Below, in pieces: positions 23,313-32,081 of a stretch of 64,000 nt of DNA; position 1 is the stretch's first letter, and the number at the start of each line of letters is the position of its first letter. A program made the position numbers and the translations under genes. The stretch lies in the NCBI RefSeq assembly GCF_041583195.1, contig NZ_JBFHGL010000001.1, positions 282,072-346,071 of the forward strand. The letters are read 5' to 3'. The notes below the pieces were generated by a model. The model saw only the letters and a program-made list of their open reading frames with translations, was not told the DNA's origin and did not search any database. The DNA comes from Sulfurimonas sp. (GTDB lineage: Bacteria; Campylobacterota; Campylobacteria; Campylobacterales; Sulfurimonadaceae).

Positions 23313-23582
23313 TTGCAAATAGCTCTTAAAAGAAAAGAGAAATACATATCTCAAAATAAAGAGTTTAAATATCAAGCATATCTTGATGTTCTTGCAAAAG
23401 TCAAACAGGACTTTATAAAGTATGGAGACAAAGTTCCTTTTACTTCTGATGAGTGGGATGATAGTTTGGTGTATCATAGAGAGCAAAAAAAAGAAGTAAA
23501 AAACTATTATCTGATCATCGGAAACAAAGAGTTAGAGAAAAAAGAAAAAAACAAAGAAAGTTTGTTAAAACTTTTAAATTAG
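23313..23582 (+). CDS. Phage protein, unknown; start codon uncertain
   Basis: A frame of at least 89 codons from a TTG at 23313. The same frame remains open upstream to about 23268 with protein-like sequence (NLKSIHFDIDDALQIALKRKEK), so translation may begin from a non-standard codon (ATT or ATA) or by ribosomal shift from the YopX gene. The protein is Lys-rich (KRKEKYI, KEKNKESLLKLLN) and helical. No family is recognised. Confidence 0.5.
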   Translation: MQIALKRKEKYISQNKEFKYQAYLDVLAKVKQDFIKYGDKVPFTSDEWDDSLVYHREQKKEVKNYYLIIGNKELEKKEKNKESLLKLLN

Positions 23583-23597
23583 AGATGGGGTGGTAAT

Positions 23598-23894
23598 ATG
23601 GACACAAAAGCATTTGAAAATTTAGAGCTTATTCCGCAGCTTCTGCAAAAAATAGAATCTATGGAAGAAAGATTGAAAAAATTTACACCTGCAGTTACTA
23701 CAAAAAAAGAGGTCGCTAAATTTTTAAATCGTTCCGAAAGAACTATAAATAGGTATATAGCGGAGGGCTTTCTTAAAGAGGGCTATCATTTTGACCGAAA
23801 AAGTGATAAACTTCTAGTGTTTATAGAGGATAAAATCTTAGAATTTAGGGATCAACTAAACAGAGGTATTATCAATGAAAAAATTGCGGTTTAA
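23598..23894 (+). CDS. Excisionase-like HTH protein
   Basis: A 98-aa protein with an N-terminal coiled coil (ELIPQLLQKIESMEERLKKF) and a MerR/Xis-type HTH: TTKKEVAKFLNRSERTINRY, IAEGFLKEGYHFDRKSDK. It ends inside the integrase start (overlap 23875-23894). The location beside the integrase suggests a recombination directionality factor, but a transcription factor is equally possible. Confidence 0.6.
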   Translation: MDTKAFENLELIPQLLQKIESMEERLKKFTPAVTTKKEVAKFLNRSERTINRYIAEGFLKEGYHFDRKSDKLLVFIEDKILEFRDQLNRGIINEKIAV

Positions 23895-24951
23895 AAATCG
23901 TAACGGTGTTTTGTATTTTGGTTTTGATGGTAAGTTTAAATCATCTAAATTAAAAGATACAAATGTAAACAGGAACATTATAAAAGGTAAGTTCCTTAGA
24001 GGTGAGCTAAATAGTGATCTAAGTATAAATGAGCATAAATCGCCTTTGATTAAAGATTTAGTTAAAGAGGTTTTTATAGACAAAAGTAAACATCTTAAAC
24101 GAAAAACTTTAAAGGCTTATGCTACTGCTAAAGACAAGCATATTTTACCGTATTTTGGCGATAAAATGGTAACGGATATAAAACCGATTGACATTAAAAA
24201 CTTTCAAGATGATTTAGTAGCTAAAGGATTAAACTCATCTTCGATAAGGTTTCCAAGAGTAATTCTAAAAGAAGCATTTAACTTAGCTATACTTAGTGAG
24301 CATATAATCTCTAATCCTATTGTAATGGTAGGTGTTCCAAAGATAAAGAAAAAAGAGCAAAAACCAAAGCCCTTTACACTAGATGAGATTGATTTGATTT
24401 TATCTTCTGCTGCCGGTCCTCTTAGAAACTTTTTAGGAATATCTTTTTTTACAGGTATGAGATCAGGTGAACTGTTAGCTTTAAAATGGGAAGATGTAGA
24501 TTTTGAAACAGAAACTATCACTATCAATAAAACTATTGCTGATGGTGCGATAAATTCTGCTAAAACAAAATCGAGTGAGCGTGACATAGAAATGATACCA
24601 CAAGTTATAGAGTTTTTTAAAGCACAGCAGCTTGTGACTTTTTTAAATGGTAGCTATGTTTTTCTAAATGCTAGAAATAATCATTATGGAAACAATATGA
24701 CTATGTATAGCAAATATCAAGATTTATTGAAAAAATTAAAACTTGAAAAAAGAAGTTTACATAATACAAGACATACTTTTGCAAGTATTATGTTAAATAA
24801 CGGAATTGATCCTCTTTGGGTATCAAACACACTAGGACATAGTAACTTACAGATCACATTAAAGATCTATACTCACTATATGCCTAAAAAAGAAAAAATG
24901 AAGTTACCTTTTTTAGAAAAGAGGTACAAAACAGGTACACTATCCTTATAA
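23875..24951 (+). CDS. Tyrosine-family phage integrase
   Basis: A 358-aa site-specific recombinase. Residues about 1-50 are a short arm-type region, 55-155 a SAM-like core-binding domain (LKAYATAKDKHILPYFG), and 165-345 the catalytic domain. The catalytic set is visible: Arg196 (FTGMRSGELLALKW), His296 and Arg299 (LHNTRH), His322 (TLGHSNL) and Tyr332 (KIYTHY). No stop or frameshift interrupts it. It should catalyse phage integration and excision; the attachment sequences cannot be read because the left end is outside the window. Confidence 0.95.
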   Translation: MKKLRFKNRNGVLYFGFDGKFKSSKLKDTNVNRNIIKGKFLRGELNSDLSINEHKSPLIKDLVKEVFIDKSKHLKRKTLKAYATAKDKHILPYFGDKMVTDIKPIDIKNFQDDLVAKGLNSSSIRFPRVILKEAFNLAILSEHIISNPIVMVGVPKIKKKEQKPKPFTLDEIDLILSSAAGPLRNFLGISFFTGMRSGELLALKWEDVDFETETITINKTIADGAINSAKTKSSERDIEMIPQVIEFFKAQQLVTFLNGSYVFLNARNNHYGNNMTMYSKYQDLLKKLKLEKRSLHNTRHTFASIMLNNGIDPLWVSNTLGHSNLQITLKIYTHYMPKKEKMKLPFLEKRYKTGTLSL

Positions 24952-24993
24952 AGCCCTATATTAGGAGCAATATATCTAAAAGGAAATTAAACC
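24952..24993. other. Prophage-chromosome junction zone
   Basis: These 42 bp separate the integrase stop from the response regulator start. They include AGCCCTATATTAGGAGC and an A/T-rich run before the regulator RBS (AAAAGGAAATTAAACC). The right attachment site must lie in or near this gap. No tRNA, long repeat or dyad is present, so the site is either a short protein-coding core or lies within the integrase 3' end. Confidence 0.4.
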
Positions 24994-25680
24994 ATGATAG
25001 ATTTACTTAAAAACTTTACTCTGCTTTATGTAGAAGACGATGAGATGGTTAGAAAAAATGCCGTCGAATATCTAAGCAGAATTTCCAAAAAAGTCCTTGA
25101 AGCACAAGACGGCAAAGAAGCAATACAAATATGGAAAGATGAGAAGCCTGATATTATAATTACGGATATATCTATGCCAAAACTAAATGGTTTGGACATG
25201 GCAAGCTATATACGCTCAATAGATAAAAAAGTTCAGATTATTGTAGCTACCGCTCATTCTGATACCGAGTATTTGATGCAGGCAGTTGAATTGCAACTTG
25301 TAAAATATATAATCAAGCCTGTGACAAAAGAGAAACTTATAGACGCACTAAACAGATCTATGGACTTAATAGAAGACAAAAGTAAATTCAATCTAAAACT
25401 ATCTGAGAATACTTTCTACAATGGATTTGAAAAAATTATTTTGGAAGATGATAAGCAGATCAAACTTACAAAAAACGAAACACTTTTTTTAGATCTTCTC
25501 GCACATCATCACACACGTGTAGTCACATATGAAGAGATTGAAGATGCTATATGGCCGATTGAGGGGATGAGTCAAGATGCCGTACGTTCACTTGTAAGAG
25601 GTATTCGTAAGAAGATACCAGAAGGTGTTATAGAGAACATAAGCGGAAGCGGATACAAGTTAAATATCTATACAAATTAG
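24994..25680 (+). CDS. Two-component response regulator (OmpR-like)
   Basis: A 228-aa regulator. The receiver domain (about residues 5-120) has the phosphoacceptor Asp in IIITDISMPKLNGLDM, the Glu/Asp pair VEDDE, and Lys in KYIIKPVT. Residues about 150-228 are a winged-helix OmpR-type output domain (LTKNETLFLDLL, AVRSLVRGIRKKI, GSGYKLN). It should bind DNA when phosphorylated. The stop overlaps that of the convergent histidine kinase (25677-25680), marking them as a likely cognate pair. It lies immediately beyond the prophage. Confidence 0.93.
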   Translation: MIDLLKNFTLLYVEDDEMVRKNAVEYLSRISKKVLEAQDGKEAIQIWKDEKPDIIITDISMPKLNGLDMASYIRSIDKKVQIIVATAHSDTEYLMQAVELQLVKYIIKPVTKEKLIDALNRSMDLIEDKSKFNLKLSENTFYNGFEKIILEDDKQIKLTKNETLFLDLLAHHHTRVVTYEEIEDAIWPIEGMSQDAVRSLVRGIRKKIPEGVIENISGSGYKLNIYTN

Positions 25681-27551
25681 AGAATAATTTTAAAACTAAC
25701 TCCGCCATCTATATTTTCAACAACTATTTTTCCACCTAGATGCTCTTCAACAATCATCTTAGACATATATAGTCCAAGTCCTGTTCCATGTTGTGCATCT
25801 TTAGTAGTGAAATATGGTTCAAATATTTTATCTATAATTTTTGGATCAATACCACCACCATTATCTCTAACCTCAACAAAAGTCACATCTTTATCGCACT
25901 GAGTTATTATCTCAATTTTTGGATTTTTAACCTTGTTTTGAAACAGAGCATCTTTTGAATTTTTGACAAGGTTTAATATCACTTGAACAAATTCATTGAC
26001 ATATATATCTACATCATTATCACATCTATCTATATGTACTATCTCTACCTCGGAATTTTCTAACGGTTTTTTCATCAACTCCAAACCGCGTTTAACTACA
26101 TTACCGATATTTACCATCTCTTTTTTCTGATCAGGTTTAAAATAATCTCTAAAATCATCGATAGTTACACTCATAAACTCTAAAAGGTTATTTGCTTCTT
26201 TGATCTTTTCATCCATATACTTTTTATCAAGCTCTTTATACTCATATGCAGAATCTATGTTCATAAGTACATAACTAAGCTGGTTAAGCGGTTGTCTCCA
26301 CTGATGTGCAATCATACTGATCATATCACCCATATCAGCCATCTTTGCCTTTTGTATCAGCATCTTATCTTTTTGTCTTAAGTTATGAAGCTCACGTGCT
26401 ACTCTTTGCTCTAGCGATGCATTTAAAAACTCAAGTTGTTGTTGACGCGATTTTACATTTTGCTGATACGATAAAAACATATGGTTAATTGCACGTGAGA
26501 GAAGAACCGATAAAATTAAAACCAACACAACAATGATTATAGATATGTTTCTTATAAACTCAAGTTCTTTATTAACAAGACTTTGAATCTGCTGCTGTTT
26601 TTTGAGCTCACTTTCACTCATTTTGGAGATGTTGAAAGCATAAACTATATGCCAGTTGAAATCAGGAATATATCTGTCATAGTAAAGATGCCCGGATATG
26701 CTCTCTTCATACCAGTTTGACTCCATACTCAATCTGCCTTGTATGTCATCAAGTGATTCTTTGCTAAAAAGTTCTCTGATCTTTGGAGAGAAATATATCG
26801 GTTTTTTATCTTCGTATATGATCATAAAATCATCTTGCTGTATAGGGCTTGATCTTATGATCTCTAAAGAATCGTTTTTTATAAATTCCAGCTGTTGTAT
26901 ATCAAATATACTTGAGCCTATATACCAATCGTAAAAGCCAAGGTCTTTAACATATATGGTTTTTATGCCTCCGCCTTTATAATGCTTGCTTTTTATAAAA
27001 CCTTCTTTATATTTTCTCACCTTTGTGATCTCTTCTAATACAACAGATCTGCCATCAGCATCCGTATAATCAAGTATATTTTTATTTTGAGATTCACGCG
27101 AACCGCTGAGTATACTGTTTCCATCAAACGAGCTTATAAAAATATAATTTTTCTTATCGTTAAAAGACATCTTTAAAAGTGCATCTTTGATACGGTTCTT
27201 TATATCCTCTTTTGAATGTGTATTTTTATATTTATCGTATATATATTTAGCGCTCTCATATGCAAGTTCAACTCTTACTTTCAATTCATGTTTTATCGAC
27301 TCATCTATTGAAGAGCTTTTATACTGAATTAAAGAGCGTAGTTGATTAACCCATATCTCGCTCTCTTTTTTCTTGTTTATAATATATTCGTTAATAGAGT
27401 TCTTTCTCGCCTGTTCAAAATGTTGTTCAAGCTTGTCTATATAAAACGTACTCATAAATATTCCGACTACCAATACTAACAACGATGGAATAACGATGAT
27501 CAGTTTTGGCAGTAGTTTTGTTTTGTCAAAAAAACTGTTTTTATTACGCAT
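25677..27551 (-). CDS. Sensor histidine kinase with Cache domain
   Basis: A 624-aa kinase starting at the ATG at 27549-27551 (an in-frame GTG lies three codons upstream). It has TM1 (KLIIVIPSLLVLVVGIF), a periplasmic Cache-type domain of about 300 residues (with AYESAKYIYDKY and GFYDWYIGSSIFD, the pattern of the Cache family), TM2 (ISIIIVVLVLILSVLL), a coiled coil, and the phosphoacceptor motif HQWRQPLNQL (His near residue 425). The ATPase domain has NLVKNSKDAL, DNGGGID and GTGLGLYMSK. It follows rmuC with an 8-bp overlap. The HQWRQPLNQL form is common in Campylobacterota kinases. Ligand unknown. Confidence 0.93.
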   Translation of the reverse strand: MRNKNSFFDKTKLLPKLIIVIPSLLVLVVGIFMSTFYIDKLEQHFEQARKNSINEYIINKKKESEIWVNQLRSLIQYKSSSIDESIKHELKVRVELAYESAKYIYDKYKNTHSKEDIKNRIKDALLKMSFNDKKNYIFISSFDGNSILSGSRESQNKNILDYTDADGRSVVLEEITKVRKYKEGFIKSKHYKGGGIKTIYVKDLGFYDWYIGSSIFDIQQLEFIKNDSLEIIRSSPIQQDDFMIIYEDKKPIYFSPKIRELFSKESLDDIQGRLSMESNWYEESISGHLYYDRYIPDFNWHIVYAFNISKMSESELKKQQQIQSLVNKELEFIRNISIIIVVLVLILSVLLSRAINHMFLSYQQNVKSRQQQLEFLNASLEQRVARELHNLRQKDKMLIQKAKMADMGDMISMIAHQWRQPLNQLSYVLMNIDSAYEYKELDKKYMDEKIKEANNLLEFMSVTIDDFRDYFKPDQKKEMVNIGNVVKRGLELMKKPLENSEVEIVHIDRCDNDVDIYVNEFVQVILNLVKNSKDALFQNKVKNPKIEIITQCDKDVTFVEVRDNGGGIDPKIIDKIFEPYFTTKDAQHGTGLGLYMSKMIVEEHLGGKIVVENIDGGVSFKIIL

Positions 27552-28734
27552 CTTCTTCACTTCTTATACTCAAACTTTTTTTAGGTTTCAACCCTAAACC
27601 TACAAGGTTTTGAGCACGTTTAATAACATTACCACGACCTGATTTTAGTCTGTTCATTGCTATGTCGTAACTCTCTTTTGTTTTATCGATCTGAGTCCCG
27701 ATTTTTTTCATCTCATCTACAAAACCCACAAGTTTATCATACATTGCCTCAGCTTCACTTGCAATTTTTTTTGCATTTTCTTCTTGTCTTTGAGTACGCC
27801 AGATATGCTCAATTGTACGAAGTGTTACCATAAGAGTAGATGGTGATACTACAAGAATATTACTCTCGTATGCACGTTTGAAAAACTCACCGTCATATTC
27901 GAGTGCTAACAAAAAAGCACCCTCTATCGGCATAAACATAAGTACATAATCCAGTGTATTTATATTTTCAAGTTTTTCATACTGCTTTGTGCTTAGCTCA
28001 TCTATATGTTTGATTATTGAGTTTATATGCTCTTTTAATGCCTTATCTTTTTGCTCATTATCATCTATAGCTATAAAACGCTCATACGCAGTTAAAGAAA
28101 CTTTTGAGTCAACTATAATATCTCTATTTTGCGGCATATGAATCACAACATCTGGAAGGTATCTTTTTCCATTCTCATCTTTGAGATGCATTTGAAGTTC
28201 ATACTCTTCACCTTTGCGAAGTCCTGATTCTTCAAGAATTCTCTCAAGTACTATCTCACCCCAGTTACCCTGTGTTTTACTCTCACCCTTTAGTGCATTT
28301 GTAAGATTAAGTGCATCTTGGCTTAACTGCTCATTCATCTGTTTTAATCGTTTTAACTCATCTTTTAACAGATGTCTGTCTTTTAATTCCTCTTGAAACT
28401 GTTCTTGGGAGAGTTTTGAGAAGTTGCTTATCTGTTCACGAAAAGGTTTCAACATCATTTCAAACTGTTTTTCATGTGCTAAGTCAAAGCTTTTTGTTTT
28501 ATCTTCAAATATCTTATTTGCCAAAATTTTAAATTCGTTTGAAAGTTCATCTTTAGCACTTTGTAGCACGCTTAACTTCTCTTTTGAGGATTTTATCTCA
28601 TGATCATATTTTGTTTGTAATACTGCATAATTTAACTCTAGCTCTTTAAAAGAGTTGTTCTGTTTTAAAAATAAAATAACAAAAATAATCGCAATAACAA
28701 CAGAAATTATAAAGAGCATAGGATACAGTTCCAA
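27544..28734 (-). CDS. rmuC: RmuC-family DNA recombination protein
   Basis: A 396-aa protein with an N-terminal TM segment (FIISVVIAIIFVILFL), a long coiled coil (residues about 40-130) and the RmuC core: LKGESKTQGNWGEIVLERIL, YLPDVVIHMPQNRDIIVDSK, LDYVLMFMPIEGAFLLALE and ILVVSPSTLMVTLRTI. RmuC belongs to a nuclease-like fold that limits inversions at short inverted repeats. Transcription runs on into the histidine kinase with overlapping ends. Confidence 0.93.
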   Translation of the reverse strand: MELYPMLFIISVVIAIIFVILFLKQNNSFKELELNYAVLQTKYDHEIKSSKEKLSVLQSAKDELSNEFKILANKIFEDKTKSFDLAHEKQFEMMLKPFREQISNFSKLSQEQFQEELKDRHLLKDELKRLKQMNEQLSQDALNLTNALKGESKTQGNWGEIVLERILEESGLRKGEEYELQMHLKDENGKRYLPDVVIHMPQNRDIIVDSKVSLTAYERFIAIDDNEQKDKALKEHINSIIKHIDELSTKQYEKLENINTLDYVLMFMPIEGAFLLALEYDGEFFKRAYESNILVVSPSTLMVTLRTIEHIWRTQRQEENAKKIASEAEAMYDKLVGFVDEMKKIGTQIDKTKESYDIAMNRLKSGRGNVIKRAQNLVGLGLKPKKSLSIRSEEDA

Positions 28735-28873
28735 ATTAAAACCTTTAGATTAAAATATAACAATTATACAATAATGATATTAGATTTGAAACACCAATTC
28801 TTAAGCGGTTTCATATCTGTTATGACTTCAACTCTAACTTTGCTTAACTTAGATACAATTCCGAACAAATTTT

Positions 28874-28892
28874 AGGGGACGGTGTCAGTCCT
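28874..28892. repeat. REP-like short hairpin
   Basis: Within the 230-bp gap between rmuC and the helicase, AGGGGAC-GGTGTCA-GTCCT forms a GGAC/GTCC stem with a GGTGTCA loop. GGGAC...GTGTCA...GTCCC hairpins are typical of REP elements mobilised by IS200-like (RAYT) transposases, but no transposase gene is seen here. The A+T-rich flanks to its left hold the promoter of the DEAD-box gene. The match is a pattern, not a verified family member. Confidence 0.35.
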
Positions 28893-28964
28893 ATGATAAG
28901 AAGCCAACATATACAAAATATATAAATTAAGCTCACTTGCGTCATCCCCTCAATATAAAGGTAA

Positions 28965-30515
28965 ATGATGCAAGAGAATGCACAAAACGAAACAACTGAG
29001 CAAGAAGCTCAACCAACACTAACGTTCCAAGACCTTGGTCTTAAAAAACAGATCTTAAACTCTATTAAAAAAGCAGGTTTTACTGCTCCAAGCCCTATCC
29101 AAGCTCAAGCAATTCCTGTTGTTCTAAGTGGTCGTGATATGGTAGGCCAAGCTCATACCGGTACTGGTAAAACAGCAGCGTTTGGACTTCCTGCACTTAA
29201 CAACATGAAAAGAGAATCAGGTGTTGAAGTACTAGTTATCACACCAACACGTGAACTTGCTACTCAGGTAAGTGACGAACTGTTCAAATATGGTAAAGAC
29301 TTAGGTGTTAAAACTACAACTATTTATGGTGGTAGCTCTTATAAGCGCCAGATAGATCTCATTAAACGTGGAGCTGGTATCGTAGTAGCTACACCTGGTC
29401 GCTTGTTAGATATCTTAAAGCGTGACATGTTAGAAGACTTTGCACCTAGCATGGTTATTCTTGATGAAGCTGATGAGATGCTTGATATGGGATTTTTGGA
29501 TGATATTAATGAGATTTTCTCATACCTTCCAACAGATCGTCAAACTCTTTTATTCTCAGCTACTATGCCAAAACCTATTAAACTTTTAGCTGAGCGCATT
29601 TTAGAAAATCCTGAATTTATATCAATCACAAAAGGTGAGACTACAAACGCAGATATTACTCAACAATATTATGTAATTGATGAGAGTGAGCGTGATGATG
29701 CTATTATCCGTTTAATGGATGCAGAAGAGACTGGTAAAAGTGTAGTATTTTGCCGTACAAAAAGTGAAGTTGATAGACTAAGTAATGTTTTAAGCAATGC
29801 AGGTTACTTGGCAAACGGTCTTCATGGAGATATGGAGCAACGCCAACGTGAAACTGTGATCAGCGGATTTAAGAAAAATTCTGTAAAAGTACTGGTTGCA
29901 ACTGACGTTGCAGCACGTGGTATTCATGTAAACAATATTACTCACGTATTTAACTACCATATTCCGTTTGATCCAGAGTCTTATGTACACCGTATAGGTA
30001 GAACAGGCCGTGCAGGGACTAAGGGTAAAGCTATTACACTTTTAACTCCTCATGAATTTAAAGAGCTTCAAAAGATTAAGAAAAAAGTCGGAACTACAAT
30101 GGAACATGCATTTGTTCCAAGTAAAAACGACTTAAGAGAGAGTTCACTTAAATCACTTGTTGCTAATATAGAAGATCATAAGATATATGATGAAGCTCAT
30201 AGAGTTTTAGATATGTTAAAAAATGACATAGACGAAGAAACTATCATGTATAAACTTGTGTCTATGCTACTAGACAAACAAAGTGTTAAAGGTCCTGCAG
30301 ATATTGGTATACCTGCTGAGAAACTTACTAAAATACTAGAAAGACTTGAAAAGCAAGGTGACAGAGGTGGAAATAGCCGTGGTCGTTCACGCGGACGTGG
30401 TAACTTCCGTGGTGGTCGTAGTAGTCGCAGTGGCGGTGGAGATAGAAACTCTAGCCGTGCACGCCGCGGAAACAATAACGGCGGACGTAATAAATATAAA
30501 AACACTAAAGATTAA
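28965..30515 (+). CDS. deaD: DEAD-box RNA helicase (DeaD/CsdA-like)
   Basis: A 516-aa helicase. Motifs in order: Q-motif TFQDLGLKKQIL, Walker A AHTGTGKT, PTRELA, GGSSYKRQ, ATPGRLLD, DEAD (VILDEADEMLDMG), SAT (LFSATMP), then ARGIHVNNITHV and HRIGRTGRAG. After residue 385 an RNA-binding extension ends with a Gly/Arg-rich tail (RGRSRGRGNFRGG...). Such enzymes remodel RNA and support ribosome assembly at low temperature. It is monocistronic: a perfect hairpin (30521-30543) follows the stop. Confidence 0.92.
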   Translation: MMQENAQNETTEQEAQPTLTFQDLGLKKQILNSIKKAGFTAPSPIQAQAIPVVLSGRDMVGQAHTGTGKTAAFGLPALNNMKRESGVEVLVITPTRELATQVSDELFKYGKDLGVKTTTIYGGSSYKRQIDLIKRGAGIVVATPGRLLDILKRDMLEDFAPSMVILDEADEMLDMGFLDDINEIFSYLPTDRQTLLFSATMPKPIKLLAERILENPEFISITKGETTNADITQQYYVIDESERDDAIIRLMDAEETGKSVVFCRTKSEVDRLSNVLSNAGYLANGLHGDMEQRQRETVISGFKKNSVKVLVATDVAARGIHVNNITHVFNYHIPFDPESYVHRIGRTGRAGTKGKAITLLTPHEFKELQKIKKKVGTTMEHAFVPSKNDLRESSLKSLVANIEDHKIYDEAHRVLDMLKNDIDEETIMYKLVSMLLDKQSVKGPADIGIPAEKLTKILERLEKQGDRGGNSRGRSRGRGNFRGGRSSRSGGGDRNSSRARRGNNNGGRNKYKNTKD

Positions 30516-30520
30516 ATAAC

Positions 30521-30543
30521 ACTTAGCTCTATTTGAGCTAAGT
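30521..30543 (+). terminator. Hairpin after the DEAD-box helicase
   Basis: ACTTAGCTC-TATTT-GAGCTAAGT is a perfect 9-bp stem with a 5-nt loop, 6 bp after the stop codon. The downstream sequence lacks a long T-run, so it may stabilise the mRNA or give partial termination. Confidence 0.6.
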
Positions 30544-30592
30544 CACACTCCCTTACAACTTACTTTTACTTTCAACATTTTAAACTTTATGA

Positions 30593-30598
30593 TATAAT
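30593..30598 (+). promoter_or_regulatory. Probable -10 box of the HIT gene
   Basis: TATAAT in the context TTATGATATAATTTTTTAA, with a T-rich run downstream and no clear -35, as is usual in Campylobacterota promoters. It lies 32 bp before the GTG start of the HIT-like gene. Confidence 0.5.
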
Positions 30599-30629
30599 TT
30601 TTTAAAACACCTATAAAAGGGGCAATATA

Positions 30630-31052
30630 GTGCACACTATTATTTATGAAGATAAAGAAATATACATTGAGAAGCATGAATCTGAACTTCCATGGGTAAA
30701 AATATTCACACAAGAACCTTATAAAGAATTAGGGGATATGCCAAAAAAACTAAGAACTCGCTTGTGGAACGTATATGATATAGTTGAGTTTCATATGAAA
30801 TTTTATTATAAACCAGATAAAATCAACATGGCTTCGTTTGCAAATAAACTACCGCGTGTACATATACATGTAATAGCAAGATTTGAATCAGACAGCTGGT
30901 TTCCAAATACTGTTTGGGAAGAAAAAGTAAGAGAATCAAATCTAAATCTTCCAGATGAAGATAAATTTTTTAAAGAGCTTCACATTGCTCTAACTGATCA
31001 GGCAAAAAATCTTGTTACACACGATAGAAGAAGTACAGATAGAAGAAGGTAG
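30630..31052 (+). CDS. HIT-like protein
   Basis: A 140-aa protein starting at GTG. It has the HIT-fold pattern HESELPWVKIFTQEPYKELG, then KINMASFANKLPRVHIHVIA with the active-site strand. The canonical triad H-x-H-x-H is represented as R-V-H-I-H, so the first His is Arg. DSWFPNTVW follows, as in HIT-family AppppA hydrolases. It may be a weak nucleotide-binding or modified hydrolase. It is monocistronic and faces the fabH operon. Confidence 0.75.
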   Translation: MHTIIYEDKEIYIEKHESELPWVKIFTQEPYKELGDMPKKLRTRLWNVYDIVEFHMKFYYKPDKINMASFANKLPRVHIHVIARFESDSWFPNTVWEEKVRESNLNLPDEDKFFKELHIALTDQAKNLVTHDRRSTDRRR

Positions 31053-31071
31053 CAGTATAAGAACTATACTA

Positions 31072-32070
31072 CTACTTTTTAGGGGAAAACGGCACTAGTG
31101 CAGATCCCCAAGTAAGACCACCGCCAAAAGCATCAAGAAGCATCAACTCACCTGCTTTTAAATTACCTGCTTCATAAACATCATTTATTGCCATTGGTAT
31201 TGAAGCTCCTGATGTATTACCGTATTTTGCAACAGTTAATACTACTTGCTCCTCTTTTAACTTTAGAGCATCGCCTACAGCTTTTATAATTCTATAGTTG
31301 GCTTGGTGTGGAACAAAGTGTTTTATATCTTCACTTTTTATATTGTTTGTCTCTAAAATATCAACAACATCTTTAGTAAGTGTACGAACAGCAACTTTGA
31401 AAGTCTCGTTACCTTTCATCTGCATAAAACAGCTATTTGCTTCTTGGTCAAGTGAATCGTGAGCTGATCCGCTTCCACCGTTTGGAGTCATTAGAAGATC
31501 TGCAAACTCACCATCAGCACCTGTATGAATATCGATTATAGCTTCATCTTTGTTATCGGTTGCACTGATAACTGCAGCTCCTGCACCATCACCAAATAAA
31601 ATACATGTCCCGCGATCTTCATAGTCTGTAATAGCTGATAATTTTTCAGCTCCGATAATAAGAACATTTTTTTTCATGCCTGACTCGATAAAAGCCTTTG
31701 CGATTGAAAGGATATACACAAAACCCGTACATGCAGCTGATATATCAAAAGCTTGTACATTTGGTAGTCCCAGTTTTGTTGAGATAATTGTTGCAGTTGA
31801 TGGCATACAAAAATAATCAGGTGATATCGTTGCACATACAACTAAGTCTATATCTTCTTTGGCAACACCGCTTCTCTGTATTGCAAGTTCTGCGGCTTTA
31901 GCACCCATATCAGAAGTATATTCATTCTCTGCAGCAATATGACGCTCTTTTATACCGGTACGTTTTGTTATCCACTCGTCTGAAGTGTCTACCATTTTTG
32001 CAAGATCTTCATTTGTTAAAATCTTTTTTGGTACATAAGCCCCTATAGAGCGAAAAGCAGCATAAGCCAT
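31072..32070 (-). CDS. fabH: Beta-ketoacyl-ACP synthase III
   Basis: A 332-aa enzyme that starts fatty acid synthesis by condensing acetyl-CoA with malonyl-ACP. The Cys-His-Asn triad is visible: Cys in [10 protein letters not shown], His in FVPHQAN and Asn in [21 protein letters not shown] and FGDGAGAAV are further family blocks. It is the last gene of the yceD-rpmF-plsX-fabH operon, 11 bp after plsX. Confidence 0.97.
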   Translation of the reverse strand: MAYAAFRSIGAYVPKKILTNEDLAKMVDTSDEWITKRTGIKERHIAAENEYTSDMGAKAAELAIQRSGVAKEDIDLVVCATISPDYFCMPSTATIISTKLGLPNVQAFDISAACTGFVYILSIAKAFIESGMKKNVLIIGAEKLSAITDYEDRGTCILFGDGAGAAVISATDNKDEAIIDIHTGADGEFADLLMTPNGGSGSAHDSLDQEANSCFMQMKGNETFKVAVRTLTKDVVDILETNNIKSEDIKHFVPHQANYRIIKAVGDALKLKEEQVVLTVAKYGNTSGASIPMAINDVYEAGNLKAGELMLLDAFGGGLTWGSALVPFSPKK

Positions 32071-32081
32071 TCAATTAACCT

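Larger units (their letters stand above)
1..24951. mobile_element. Tailed-phage prophage (left end outside window)
   Basis: All modules of a temperate tailed phage are present in a sensible order: tail, lysis, tail fibre, capsid, portal, terminase, replication, immunity, recombination and integrase. The left boundary is not in the window because the first gene runs off the edge. The right boundary must fall between the integrase stop at 24951 and the chromosomal response regulator at 24994, because everything beyond is ordinary chromosome. The genes are densely packed with ATGA and TAATG overlaps. The capsid (N4-gp56 type), P22-like portal and lack of tape-measure or sheath genes in the visible part suggest a short-tailed phage, but the part outside the window could change that. 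Only one small gene is visibly damaged, so the element may be functional. Confidence 0.93.

Noticed and set aside
1..24951. Insertion sequences or transposases
   Set aside because: No transposase-like protein or terminal inverted repeats were found in the prophage or chromosome part.
24900..24993. Attachment site or tRNA end near the integrase
   Set aside because: No tRNA-like sequence or repeat is visible, and the left end of the prophage is outside the window, so the core cannot be determined.
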